This document shows, one piece after another, positions 45,767 through 60,278 of a stretch of 64,000 nucleotides of DNA (position 1 is its first letter; every line of letters starts with the position of its first letter). Source of the stretch: Ceratorhiza oryzae-sativae (lineage: Eukaryota > Basidiomycota > Agaricomycetes > Cantharellales > Ceratobasidiaceae); contig JARWMV010000234.1 of the NCBI GenBank assembly GCA_030998015.1, forward strand, positions 248,001 through 312,000, read 5' to 3'. The notes under the pieces are model-generated. The model did no database searches and was not told the origin of the DNA. It was given only the letters and a program-made list of their open reading frames with translations. The position numbers and the translations under genes were made by a program.

Positions 45767-46640
45767 TCAGCAGCCTCGTCGCGCGCGGATGATGTGCGCA
45801 GCATATCGGTGGGAATCACGCTCGATAGCCGGAGGGTGTACCACTACATGGGGTCGCCTGGGAGCATCTCGCACCCGGTACTCGCGTTCGCGATGTTCAC
45901 GATCTCGCTCTTCATAAACCCGCTCATCGTGCCTGTCGTCATACCGCTCATCATAGGCGCTTTCACGACGACGCTTGGACGGGTGCAGCAGCGTACGAAT
46001 CGACATCGTGCTCGGGTTCGAGAGGTGTGGGAACTCGGCGCGTGGGGGCGACGAGGCAGAAGACTCGGGCGACAGAGGCAGGGTCGGCTCGCGCTCGTCG
46101 TATGCATGCCTATATGCGTCTGGAGCATACTCGGCGTGCGACCGCTTTCGACGGGAAGCAGATGCGGGGTGCAGCTGGGCTGGCTGCTGCGTCGGGGGAG
46201 CAGGAGGAGCTGCCGCCTGGACGGGGGGAGCCGGGCCTGTGGCGATTGGGCAGTGACTGCGGCAATGGCGATGGCGTGCTGCATTTGAAGTACGGTCTGA
46301 TGCAGGGTCGCGAGTGCAGCGAGCCGCTGGTCCTCGGCGCTCTTTGCGTTGAGGAGGGCGATGAGCATCTCTCGGTCGCCCTCGCCTTTGGCGTTGTATG
46401 CGGATAGAATCTCGCGCAGGGCGGGCGGCGGGGCCTGTTTGGTGCAAGTGTGAGCGCGAGGTGAGGTGAGTCGGTATATGCGCTTACCTGTGACAGCGCA
46501 TGCCACGTCGTCTCGAGGATCGGGCGAGGTGTCTCGCTTGAAGGCTTGGACGGGCCTGCCGAAGCAGAGACCGCTGGGGACGCCGGGACGGGCGCCTTGG
46601 GCGAAGCAGGTGGCGGCGAAGTCGTGCTCGAAGATGCCAT
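45767..46640 (-). CDS. Tandem paralogue A: helical-core protein with charged tail
   Basis: No named family recognised. Exon 1 (from 46640) is Ser/Pro/Ala-rich (MASSSTTSPPPASPKAP) and ends ETTWHALSQ. An intron at 46435-46487 leads to the conserved core APPPALREILSAYNAKGEGD, MLIALLNAKSAEDQRLAAL and QTVLQMQHAIAIA. The core is nearly identical in pattern to paralogue B (47747-48398), including the intron after ALSQ. After the core a frame break near 46236 (GGCC where GGGCCC-type spacing is expected) leads into a tail rich in Arg, Glu, Asp, Tyr and Pro (RRKRSHAEYAPDAY; RDREHREREYRVRD), ending RARRGC. Probable nuclear, disordered protein with a helical dimerisation core; inference only. Confidence 0.65.
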
Positions 46641-47746
46641 GGTGCGGGGACTATAGTTGAGTTTCCCCGGATGGCGGCCGCTGCTTATAACACACTGGCC
46701 AATATGCACAGACAATCTTGGGATGGCTTGTTGATGGCTTGGGCTCTTGGCACTCGGGTTTAAATTTGGGGAACAGCGCCCGGAACTGTGGTTTACGTAG
46801 TTCATGCGACATTCGATTCTGTCGCTGACTCGTCGACGCTTCCACACGAAGCCGCCGGTTCGTATACTTGACGTTGCTCGACGCCGTCTGCGTCTTGCAG
46901 CACATTGTCGGCGTAATCACATCATCCGTGCAATAACTCCAATCACCCTATCAGGATACTCATCCGTATATGCGTTCCTGCCAAGTGCTCGCACTCAGCC
47001 GCATCACCGCGACCCATGCTAGTCCACTCTCGTCTGTCCCCAAGTCCACTCAGAGCATTCCACCTTCGTCGTGAACACCTTGGCCCGTGCGAACCTGGGC
47101 CTTGGCGTCCGCCCGGCGGCCCCTATGACCTGCCCTTTGCCACATGCTGATCCAGCCGGCCAAGTCACCTCGCTATCGACCGTGCCTTTTGCCGAGAACC
47201 GCCTGGAATTTGACCACAGAAAAAAAAAAGTGCTCAGTCGGATCGTGTGTACGTACATTATCAAAGCCAAGCCATCTCGCCCACAGAGCCCAGTCGTGTC
47301 CAGCTCGATTCCCAAGCAAAGGCTTCGTTCGCCCCGCCAGAGCCGGCCACCGAATCATGTGGCTCAGGAATATTCCACCCCGTCCCAAGCGCTGCACCGG
47401 TCGATGTCAACCGTCTTGGAACCAGAGTTTGCTTGGGCGACCCAATTCGGTCCACAGGCGCCCAAATCGCCGATCAACGGTTTCCTTCCTGGCTTGGCAG
47501 CGTCAGCCCCTGTCGTACAGTTACGAAAACGGACCAGGTCAGAGCGCTATCTATCAACCAGGGCCGACAGTCCGTCGTGGGGCATATACGTGTTACCCGG
47601 AGGATCCACGCAGTCTATTCTTGGCATGCATTTCCTATTCCAAATCAACTCCCGTAATGACATACACTTCAATGAATACTATAATACAACATAGTACAGC
47701 GAATAATGATACTCTAAACCAAACAGACCGAAACAGGAACAAGAGA
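46641..47746. other. Spacer between tandem paralogues; possible Pro/Ser-rich gene
   Basis: 1.1 kb between the two paralogues. On the plus strand, 47071-47700 holds three mutually exclusive open frames with coding-like composition (FAPPEPATESCGSGIF; QPLSYSYENGPGQSAIY; TPSQALHRSMSTVLEP). They may be pieces of a spliced or decayed gene. No start, no splice-consistent model and no family signature was found, so I do not call a CDS. Confidence 0.3.
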
Positions 47747-48398
47747 TCACTCGCGCTCACTGCCCTCTTCACTGGTGCTTCGTTCAGAGCTCATCGACGT
47801 CCAGGTACGACGGGCCCACTCGCGGCCCTGGCGCTCAGGATACGGCTCTTGTGTGCGGGTGTAAGGATGCGGCCGGGTGTATGCGCTGTGCGCAGGCTCA
47901 TAGTGGTGTGGGGGCGATGCAGATGGCGAACGCGAGGCCGAGCGACGACGGGCAGGTGCGGACGGCGCCGGCGCACGCGGGCGCTTGGATTGTGTGGCCA
48001 ACGAAGCAGGCACATCGCGCGGTGATGGCAACGGAGACGGCGGCGGGACAGGGCCGCCAAGCTGTGCCTGAGCCTGGGCAAGTGCAAGCGAATGTTGCAT
48101 CTGAAGCACGGTCTGTTGAAGGGCGGCGACGGCAGCGATGCGCTGGTCTTCGGCGCTCTTGGCGTTGAGCAGCGCGACAAGCATGTCACGGTCGCCTTCG
48201 CCCTTGGCAGAGTAGGCCCCCAGGATCTCGCGGATCGTCGGGGGCGGGGCCTGGGTAAGACAATTAGCACCATGGTGTTGTGAGAGCGAGTGGCTCACAC
48301 ACCTGAGACAAGGCCTGGAAGGTCGAGTCGAGCACGGACTTGGATGACGTAGGCGGGCTCATGGCACCGGTGGAGCGCGGAGGCGAAGCGTATGCCAT
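47747..48398 (-). CDS. Tandem paralogue B: helical-core protein with basic tail
   Basis: Exon 1 (from 48398) reads MAYASPPRSTGAMSPP and ends DSTFQALSQ. The intron after ALSQ is at the same place as in paralogue A. The core is APPPTIREILGAYSAKGEGD, MLVALLNAKSAEDQRIAAV and QTVLQMQHSLALAQAQAQL. The tail differs from A: Pro/Ser/Arg-rich (SKRPRAPAPSAPARRRSAS), with a His/Tyr/Thr stretch (YTRPHPYTRTQEPYPE) and an acidic Ser-rich end (SSERSTSEEGSERE). About 200 residues, frame intact. Function unknown; the pattern suggests gene duplication with a constrained core and fast-changing tails. Confidence 0.75.
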
Positions 48399-50388
48399 GG
48401 TACGGTAGGCCAAGGTGTGTAGCGTGAGCTGCGACAGCTGGGGGTGTGTGGCACCATCGTTGGGATCTCGGCCTTATATTCCCTCTTTGATCGAGCCAAG
48501 GCTTGTGCACGACTTGGCGGGCGAGAATAGGGACTGCCAAGTCTATTGAAATAACTCGCGCCATGAGATCTCGGTGTTGAAATAGCCGGCTATGAATCTC
48601 GGCCCCCTTTTGGTATCTTCGGCATCTTCGCAGCACCAGGTATTTCACAGTCCTATATCAAGGCATATATTTTTATCGATTGTCCAGCCTAAGCGACGCT
48701 CTCCCGAGGCTGAATTTTTAGCTTCACGTACAACAGGCCAAGGAGCAGCACTCGAGCCCACGTGCACAGTTCTTCGGGTCGACTCTTCGCGATTCGCGAA
48801 CTGCCAAGTCTGGGTCTCCCTCGCCGGGCCCCCTTGGCATCACAAGAGCATCATGAATTGAGCTCTGGTGAGATAAACTATCCCCTCTGGACTATATTTA
48901 GCAAATGATGGACTGATGCAGTGGATATGTAAAAATACCCACGCATAACTTGGAACACGCCTCTTGGCATGCATACTAAATTTAAGCTAGGAGATAGCTT
49001 TGATATGAATCAGTGTTCCTCGGCTATAACGGCGCTTAAGCCCCTATAGCCCCCAGTCTATTTTTACGTCGGGAAAATGGACCAGAATGGTCTCAACGCC
49101 AAGGCTTCTTATGAAATCTGTTTTGTGTCCTGACACGTCAAGCAACGCCGGTCCCAGCCGGTGTGCCGCAGTTTGGCCGGAGCACAGTCGGTTTGTCCAA
49201 TCACATCCTATCAATGGCATTTCTTCGAGAAAATTTCCAGTCAACGTAGCGTTGAGAACAGTTCGGCTGTGGAGGACTTCCACTACTGGGGGTGTTTGAT
49301 GTATCACGAGGTGTGAATGAGTCGGTTATCAGCTCTTCCTGTTGATAGAAACAATACCTATGCGGAAGAAGTTCTGGCTGGTTTCTTCTTTTTTTACGTT
49401 TACTCCACCGAAGGCCTTGGCCCTTGCGCGACATGCATGATGCTACTTATGGCACAAACAAGCACGATTGTTTTGGAACACGACGCTTGCTGGTCTCTGC
49501 ATGGGCTAGGTTCGTTTTCTGGCTGTGCATGTGGCACCGGACACTCGCGGAACTTGGGGCAAACCAAGATATAGCTTGGCAGGGGTGCGTCGTGCGGCTG
49601 CCCTCTATTTGTGATACCGAAGCACGCTGACCCGAACAACTCGGCGTTTTGGCGGCGAGCGGCCATCATACCGCCATAGATACCATTATCTAAGTTGGTG
49701 ATAGCCAACACTCCTACAAACGCTGTACCCAAGCCTTTTCAATGTGTCATAGTTTCTCGCCAGGACTACAGTCTGTGATTAGGAATGAACAAACGCCATT
49801 CCCTTGGGACGGGCTCGAGCATGACGCGAATAGCTCAGGGTACACGAAACAGCCACCTGGCTCTTTGGCTTTCTGCATCTAGCATTGCGCAATCGGAGGA
49901 TGCGACAGCCATAACCTACGTCGGTGGGGCAAGTTTATCATTCCATAAGGATACATTTAATTTCTATTAGAAAATTGATACAATTACGTACTATTAAATA
50001 TACACTTCAAAAGTGTACATGCACCAAGCGAATATGCCCTGGTATTCGCCTTGTTTTCATACATATAAACTTTCACCCCCTGTTCCCGCGATAAAGTAGG
50101 TCTCATATTATGTTAGACGACAGGAGAATTGTCCTTTACTAACCCCTTGGCCTGAGTCTCGCTCAGGTCAACATGTATGCGTCAAGCTTCGAGCGGCGAA
50201 TTAGAAAACGAGGATTCGAAAAAAAGTTTTATTTCGAAAGGATAATGTTCATGGCGAAGCAGAGAACAGGGAACCAGGGAACAACACCCAGCTATGGATA
50301 CAACAGGAGGGGGCGCTCGGCCTCCAGTAAAGCTCCAAAACAGCAATCCGGTCCATGAATCTATTTAAACGAATGTCTAGGTTGGGCA
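48399..50388. other. Gene-poor 2-kb region
   Basis: The longest stretch without a supported gene. On the minus strand two open frames (49400-49732, starting GTAFVGVLAITNLDNG; 49044-49307, containing EMPLIGCDWTNRLCSG) could be exons of one small gene, but I found no splice that links them and no family signature. The rest is AT-leaning spacer, including AT-rich sequence at 49930-50060. Confidence 0.35.
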
Positions 50389-51441
50389 TTACGCGGTCGA
50401 GTCGTCAATGGTGAACTTGAGGCGACCATCTTCAAGGACCTCGCAGTGCACCTTGTCCATTGTCGACGACATAGTGAGCGCCGCAATTAGATATCTTATC
50501 GCGGGTATGGGAGGTGCAAACTGCAATAACAGTCGCGCCACTGGCGACACCAGCGCGGATACCGGAGGGAGAGTCTTCCCAAACGACGCAGCGTTTCGGG
50601 TCGAAGCCAAGGCACTCGGCAGCCAGGATAAATGGATCGGGAGCAGGCTTGCCAGCCTTGAGACGTTTGTCACAAGCTGTGATAGTTACATGTGGGGCAC
50701 AATGCCAACGCGAGACATGGCGCCGTAGGCTAGACCGAGTTAGGTCGGCTGTATGCGTCTGAAATAAGGGCTCACCGTAGGTCTTTGCCCCTGAAGTAGC
50801 GACAGCGTAACGGCCTTGGGGAATGGAATCGATCATACGGCGGACTCCTGGTAGGATGCGCACAGAGCGGTCGACGAACTCATGTTCGGCGTTCCAAGCA
50901 ACACAAGCATCCTCGGTAATTCCGTCAGTGGCAGCCTCGTCTTCAAGTACAGACTCTGGGATGGCAAAGCCAGCAAGCTGATTACGGAACTTGGCATCGT
51001 AAGAGTCCTGCTCAAAGAGCGACGAGCGGCGGGACGAAGCCGCAGACGAGGGAGCCGTGCTAGCGGGAGTGAGAGATCCAGGTGTAGAAGCAAGAGATGA
51101 CTGGTATGAGCTCGTCTTTTTGGTGTATTCGTCAGCAAAGTCGAGGATGGTACGCTCAAAGGCTGCGACCTCTTCATCCATATGTTCAGGCTTGATGTGA
51201 GGCTTGAATTGACGCAGGTTGTCGATTGCGCGCTTGCCATGGGTCGCAGCGATGATGTGTTCGGGATCCTCCCCAATCTCCTCAGCTACCTTGCCCCAAG
51301 CTTTCTCGACGGCAGCAATGCTATCGACAAGAGTGCCGTCCTAAAAAGCACTAAGTTGGTTACATGTTTAATTGACATCCGACTGCGCTTACCATATCGA
51401 ACAAGGCGGCATCCACAATAAACGACTTTGCGGAAGGTGAC
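50389..51441 (-). CDS. HAD phosphatase of the GPP/DOG type (two frame breaks)
   Basis: HAD-superfamily phosphatase resembling glycerol-3-phosphatase and 2-deoxyglucose-6-phosphatase. The first exon ends VDAALFDM, and the next supplies DGTLVDSIAAVEKAW, so the catalytic DMDGT is split by an intron. Cap-domain sequence includes HGKRAIDNLRQF and a Ser-rich insert (STPGSLTPASTAPSSAAS) unusual for the family. Motif II is RYAVATSGAKTYG, and motifs III/IV lie in KRLKAGKPAPDPFIL and VVWEDSPSGIRAG. Near 50694-50697 the frame breaks at a GGGG run (one G short on the plus strand) between GIVP and PHVTITAC, and again near 50455-50465 before DKVHCEVLEDGRLKFTI. The substrate could be glycerol-3-phosphate or a sugar phosphate. 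Confidence 0.8.
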
Positions 51442-52093
51442 ATGATGTGGAAGTGAGATAACTCTACAGGATATGATAATAATCTAGAAGGATGACGGAC
51501 AGTATGCTGTTTATGAGGTAGACGGGAAAAGGACGGGTCGTAGTGGTTCAAAAGGGGGAGAGTGCAACTTATATAGCTCCTTGGCCACACCTCTTGTTTC
51601 GCGAACGGGATTTTCACGATAAGCACATGATGTCACTCTCGGCATGTCTTTATTTTTTCATTAGTTCGAGGGTTCTCCGAAAGAGCCTAGGGTTTGTCTC
51701 ACCTATGCGCAGATCGATATCCCCAACAGTGGCTAACCAGATTTTTCAATTGAAAGTGTCTCACGCACCGTTACATTTGAAAACAGAGTGGCGACTCTTG
51801 TTGGAGCGTTGTGGAGAAACAGCGTCATAATTTTCAATTTAGCCTTCGCAACCATTTGGGGTGGTGACTTTGTCCAGTGTATGCGCGGGGGCGACCAATG
51901 CAATTGCCGACCGCCGTTACTCAATCGTCGATTAGAAAACGGGGGTCGCAATTTCGGCGCAGTACGGCAGCGGAGAGGCGTAATTGTGTTATCCCACACG
52001 TAAACATAAGAAAGTGCATTCGGGTTGTAGATATCGAAAAAGCGCGCGTATGCGAGGGACACGTTTTTGAACCAACACAGGGAGCGCGACCTA

Positions 52094-55274
<3,181 letters not shown>

Positions 55275-55392
55275 AGTCAATAAGGAAGTTTCTAGCGTGT
55301 GGTGGGCAGTCACAGAAGATTACCAACCATTGAAGGTGACCTCTCCGTCACGTGAGATCTCCTATATTCACATCTCCAACCACCCCTGATAC

Positions 55393-55964
55393 ATGGCAAC
55401 GTCGGCGCCATCGAAAGAGCGGAACCTTTTGGCTGTCATAGGAGATGAGGTGAGCTGCCTTGAAGCAAAGTGGTAGTCTAAACCTATAGGATCAAACTTA
55501 GGACTCTGTAACTGGCCTTCTCCTTGCTGGAATTGGACAAGTCAATGACGACCAAAGCAAGAATTTTGTGATTGTAGACGCCAGTGAGTGGGCATTCAAC
55601 TATGCTGTTTGTGCTTAACCGTATCACGCAGAGACATCCGTGGAGAAGATTGAAGAAAGCTTCCAGGCGTTTACCAACCGCAAGGATGTTGCGATTCTTC
55701 TCATTAACCAGCATGTGAGTTTCACTCTAATGTTAAAGCGAGAGTTTAAAACTCACTTTTTTAAAAATAGGTGGCAGATCAGATACGACCGATGGTAGAC
55801 AAGTACCACCAAGCCTTTCCAGCTCTACTCGAGATTCCGGCCAAGGATCACCCATATGGTAAGTGGCAATCAAATCTCAAGCGTTTCGGCGTTTTATGAT
55901 TGCGTTCATAGATCCCTCGAAGGACTCTATATTGAAGCGAGTACACAAGCTCTTCGGAGAATGA
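55393..55964 (+). CDS. VMA7: V-type proton ATPase subunit F
   Basis: Central-stalk subunit of the vacuolar V1 sector. It reads MATSAPSKERNLLAVIGDED, SVTGLLLAGIGQVND, NFVIVDAKTSVEKIEESFQA, RKDVAILLINQHVADQIRPM and HQAFPALLEIPAKDHPYDPS, ending RVHKLFGE. Length about 120 residues, normal for the family. Three introns; the donor at YD/PS lies in the last coding stretch. It is driven from a compact divergent promoter shared with the Ecdysoneless gene. Confidence 0.93.
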
Positions 55965-56101
55965 TTATGAGCTATCGGATCAACTCCAGAGTGCTTGGAT
56001 CTTGTAATTACCGCTCTAATATACATAATGCGACAAAGTAATCTTACCCAAACGCTCCTCCACCTGCGACAGGACTTTTGATTTGAAGTTACGCCCCTCT
56101 C

Positions 56102-57235
56102 TCAGCAACCATCGATAGGCCTGCGTAGTATATTAATATTCATAACCAAGCAAGAGACTCTGGAATTACGTTTTTGTTTCTTTTTCCCCTGACCTTTCGG
56201 GGCCGGTGTCTTGGCGGTTCCTGTGCCCGCAGCAGTATCATTCTCTGGCGCACGAGGGGCGGCTTCTGGAGCGGGTGTTGTGGGCGCCAAGCTCATTGGG
56301 CGAGTGGCAGCGCCAGCTCCAGGAGCAATAGCTGTAGCCTCTTGTTGCAGTCTTAATTGTTGCTGCAACCTTTGCTGCTCTGTATGGGCTCTGGTCGTTT
56401 GTAGGGCGGCAAATACGCCGGGGACGTTGGTCACTTGGCGTTTGGGCTGATTCCGGTTGCGTGATGCGGATCCAGTCGAGTCTTCGCCATCTTCAGGAGA
56501 GTCATCTATAATGTTCCTAAGAAACTTGAGTGTTGCAAGCTCGGCGGGAAAAAACAGTGGCTCACCATTGATACCCGGTGCGAGGCGAAAACTCTGGTTT
56601 GTACGGGCGAATAAGATCCAACGAGTCGCTTAAGCAGTTTACTGTGGTCAACTGAGCGATTGTTAGATCATGAATATAATTATATAGCCTGTACGCATAC
56701 CAGCCTGTTCGACACCAATGAATAAAGATCAAACGCTTTGTGAATCGTGTTTCGGTAGACGTAGTATGCCTCAAGGGGTCGCACTAACAGGTGTGAGTGG
56801 GATTTAACAGTGCGTCTGACCGCTCCTACCTTCCGTCGGACTCAACCTCTCCCTCTTGTGAATGATAAAAAGTGTTGGGGGCTCTGCATGGACCACTGCA
56901 TATTCTATGCCCTTCATAGTCCTACGGTAAACGTGCAACATTAGATCGACCTGTCGTAGCAAAAGGAGATAAACAACGTACTTGAGTTCATCCAAATTCA
57001 CAGATGTACCGAGGTGCTGACTTTGCATGCGCAGAATATTGTTATTACACTCAGGATCCCAGAAAAGCTGGCACGCGGCAAAGTATTCGAGAACATTGGC
57101 TGAAGTAAGGGGACCAACAACCTATTAATGGCTACATAAGATTCTAGCCAGTCAGAAATCCAACTATGAGCCTACGTTGATCCACTCGTGAAAGACTAGG
57201 AGCTTTTCGCTATGATCGTCGGCCGGCGTTGCCAT
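56102..57235 (-). CDS. MED6: Mediator subunit MED6
   Basis: Head-module subunit of the Mediator coactivator. The start at 57235 (MATPADDHSEKLLVFHEWIN) leads to LTSANVLEYFAACQLFWDPE, NNNILRMQSQH, VNLDELKTMKGIEYAVVHAEPPTLFIIHKRERLSP and, after splicing, YYVYRNTIHKAFDLYSLVSN and LDLIRPYKPEFSPRTGYQW. These are the four classical MED6 blocks. Downstream is a fungal-type extension: Gln-rich (TEQQRLQQQLRLQQ), Pro/Ala-rich and a basic end (KGQGKKKQKRNS). The exact stop is uncertain because an intron near 56155 is possible. Confidence 0.85.
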
Positions 57236-57368
57236 TGAACCTGATTCCAGGTGTGGTAGACAAAGTCAAGAGATACAAAGCAAGCGCCAATCATCCATGA
57301 ATATAAAGTGGCAACCGCCACCCGACGATACTATTGTACACGATAATAACTATTACCCATAATTGTCT

Positions 57369-58712
57369 TTAATCATAAATACGAAAACGAAGTGCTCCCT
57401 GCCGCGCGAGTTCGTTCAGTAATTCCAGCTGAAAATTCTCGTCCGCCTCATCAATATCAGAACCATGTCCATTTCCCGAGTCCGAATCAAATTCGCCATC
57501 ATCGTCTCCGCTGTCTGGATCTGGATTGAACAGTGGCCTTTGAGGTCGTTGGGGCGCTGGTGCAGGGGCGCGTGCAGGAACATACCGGCGGGGTCTAGAG
57601 TTGGCAACCTCTTTATCCCAATCCCTAAGACAGATCATAAGAATCCAAGGGAATCCGCAGGGGAAATCAAGCTTACTGTTTTCGTTTAGTCCATTCAATA
57701 CGCTTAGGTTGTCCAGGATGCCATTCTGAGCTTTCCTTGAACATTCGGTCGATCAAATTGGCACAAATCAAATTATCTGTCGGTTTTTGCGAAGAGCTGA
57801 GATGGGTTCGACACATTGGACAATTCGGCTTGGCTTTTAACCAAGCTGCCTGAAGGATATATGAGTGGGATTTGGATATATAGCGTCTTTCGACATACCA
57901 GGCAGCCCTGTACTCGGAAACACCACCGCATTGTCAATCGACGTGGTACCTTTGGGTCCAAGTATTTTACTTACCGCACAAGCAGTATGACCACAAGGTG
58001 TAATTTGAGGCACAACAAGAACATCACAGCAACTGTAGTAGAGTTAGTCTTGTTTTTAATCGCCTCCCGAAAAACGTACATTGCACACTGGAGTTCCTCC
58101 TCGATTATAGCCCACACGTTGCCCTCCCCCTGAACCACCCCTTCGGCTTTACTCAGCTGAGCAATTTCCTTGAGAGCGGCTCCGTTTGGTGACGAGTGAT
58201 GTTGTTTTAACCCTAATCGTCCTCGACGAGTTCGCTTTCGAGGACTCCTGGAGCTGTTGGGACTCTCTGATCCACTCGACGAATCTTCACGCTTTCTTCG
58301 GCCTGACTTTCCTCCTGCCTCATACAACATCCCACTAGAAAGACCGCTATAAGGACCAAAATGTGATTCCCGTTTAGGAACCTTTGAAGTTGTAGAGACT
58401 GACGTAAATGAATTATTCAGACCCAACGAGGCAGATCGATTGCATATTAAAACACTGACCGTTGCTCGGCCCCGCTTGAGGCTGAGACTCGGCAGATTTT
58501 TTTAGGGCATTCATGATTGCGGAAAGCCTGCTGCTTTGGGGTTGCCCTGCGGTCGGCTGGGGCGGTATGTGTGAACTCGAGGGTTGAGCGGCGGGTGGTG
58601 ATGCGGGGGGCGCGGCCGCATGGGAAGTAGAGGGTTCATTCAATGCAGGTATATTGTCGAGCTCTGCAGAGTTGAAGATCTCGTCATTGTCGAAATATTC
58701 ATCGTCAGACAT
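57369..58712 (-). CDS. C3HC4 RING-finger E3 ubiquitin ligase
   Basis: Starts MSDDEYFDNDEIFNSAELDN, then a Ser/Pro/Ala-rich linker and a basic stretch (RSPRKRTRRGRLG). A RING finger is assembled from three exons: CAICCDVLVVPQITPCGHTAC, GCL, and AAWLKAKPNCPMCRTHLSS. The pattern is C-x2-C, C-x-H-x2-C-x2-C, C-x2-C, a complete C3HC4. Next come LICANLIDRMFKESSEWHP and KRIEWTKRKQ, then acidic DPDSGDDDGEFDSDSG and an end GALRFRIYD. Substrate unknown. The RING-plus-acidic-tail layout is seen in nuclear fungal E3s. It lies just upstream of MED6 on the same strand. Confidence 0.82.
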
Positions 58713-58873
58713 GTCCTGGTGGCGGGTTGGAGTAAGCTCCTTGACCCCCAATCCCTGTGGTCACGTGGGTTGCCACCTAGCCCAAAGATTCACCAACAGA
58801 AACAGCCGACTTTGCATGGCTAAATTTGCCGTAGAAGTTTAGTTCAATGCTACATGATCGTGCCCTTGATCTA

Positions 58874-59931
58874 TTATACAGGATCAACGTCCATGTCTGA
58901 TGAAATTTGTGGCCTCTCAAATGGGTAAGCAAAGCGACCAACAACCTCGTCGAATGCCCTTTGCTCGCCGTGCTCGTACTCCCTGACTCGAATGGCATAG
59001 AGCGCTGCAGTCGTTAAATTCAGCATAATCCCTAATTATACACAAAATCGACTGGCCATCTTCAATTTTGCGCAACGATGCATTTGTCTCGCTCTGTTTC
59101 TTGACGAGGTCTCGTATATGCGGGGTAAATGTATCAAAATCTGCTCGAATGTGTTTTGTGAACAAGTTGTCACTGCAAGTGTCCTGGCTGGGCATACCTG
59201 ATACACATTTACGCACAAACTGAGAAGAATGTAAAGCGCGATCACGCCCACCAGGTCGTGTGACGGTTGATATGGCCAACCGCATGAGCTCGCCAGTCAG
59301 GTCGGAGACGCCTAATAGATAATCCGCATTCGATAGTTCCAGATACTGTAATCAATCAAATGGAAATTTCATCACAAGCCAAACGGTGTGAGCGCACCTT
59401 GGTTCCGGAGTCAGAAGTTACAAACTGCTGAACCTGGGCTAAAGATATCATCTCTCCGTGTAGGAGATAATGTCGCAGTGACAATGCTTCGATAAGTTCT
59501 TGGAGCCCTCCAGACCTAGTCGGTTCAACAAGGCGACCCCTCTTGCGGGGCAACAGTGACACTTACACACTACGAGCGTACCTCCATCCGCGCTCTCCAA
59601 CCAGGTCGCCCTGAAGCTTTGCATAGAGTGCTCGTACGTCTGCGAATTTGGCCTCCGACTTTGAAATCGCCTTGGCCCTGCCTTCCGGAGTGATCTCCTC
59701 CTGAGCGATTCGATGAAGCTGGAAGATAAGCTTCTTCGACAAGTTGGTGACGTCTCGGTTGGCCTTGATGATTCGTTCACCTAAATGAGGGGCGTCAATC
59801 GCAAAAGAAAATGGGGAGGTTTGACAGGGGTTAAACCTACGACGATCATTGTGTTCGTCTAAAACCTCTCTATACCCTTCAAATGCCGTAAGGATTTCTG
59901 AACGCCGGGAAGCGGCCTGATTGGCATTCAT
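58874..59931 (-). CDS. Translin-associated factor X (TRAX)
   Basis: TRAX subunit of the translin-TRAX (C3PO) ribonuclease. It starts MNANQAASRRSEILTAFEGY, then RIIKANRDVTNLSKKLIFQL, FADVRALYAKLQGDLVGE, LQELIEALSLRHYLLHGEMI, YLELSNADYLLGVSDLTGEL and MRLAISTVTRPGG, and the conserved C-terminal YAIRVREYEHGEQRAFDEVV. The catalytic Glu and Asp residues of TRAX fall in the LSNADYLLGVSDLTGEL region. Six or so introns. No translin gene is seen in the window. Confidence 0.9.
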
Positions 59932-60278
59932 CGTGGACGAGGCTAAATCAAAGTCAAAATGCTCTTGCAGATCACTTGGCTAATCGAGCGTGGATCGAGA
60001 GGTGGCGGGGAGGCTGGCAGTGGTTCTTGCAGCTGAGTCAGCCCAGAATTGACACCGAATTGGTAGTGTCTTGGTTGTGTATATGCAGATTTGGAGTGTA
60101 CGCTCCTATGGGATTTTAGGGTATCAACGAGTTGCATACACATATATTAACACAGACGAAAAAAAAGTGGGCACTACACATGACATGGCAGTGGTTCAAG
60201 CTGGGCAAAGGATGTTGCGAATGACGTAACTACAACTCGAGAGAGGCGGATATTATGGTAAAATACAAAGATCAGTTC
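59932..60278. other. Intergenic region, TRAX and HIT gene
   Basis: About 350 bases between same-strand genes. It should contain the TRAX promoter and the HIT-gene 3' end. Nothing else recognised. Confidence 0.45.
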
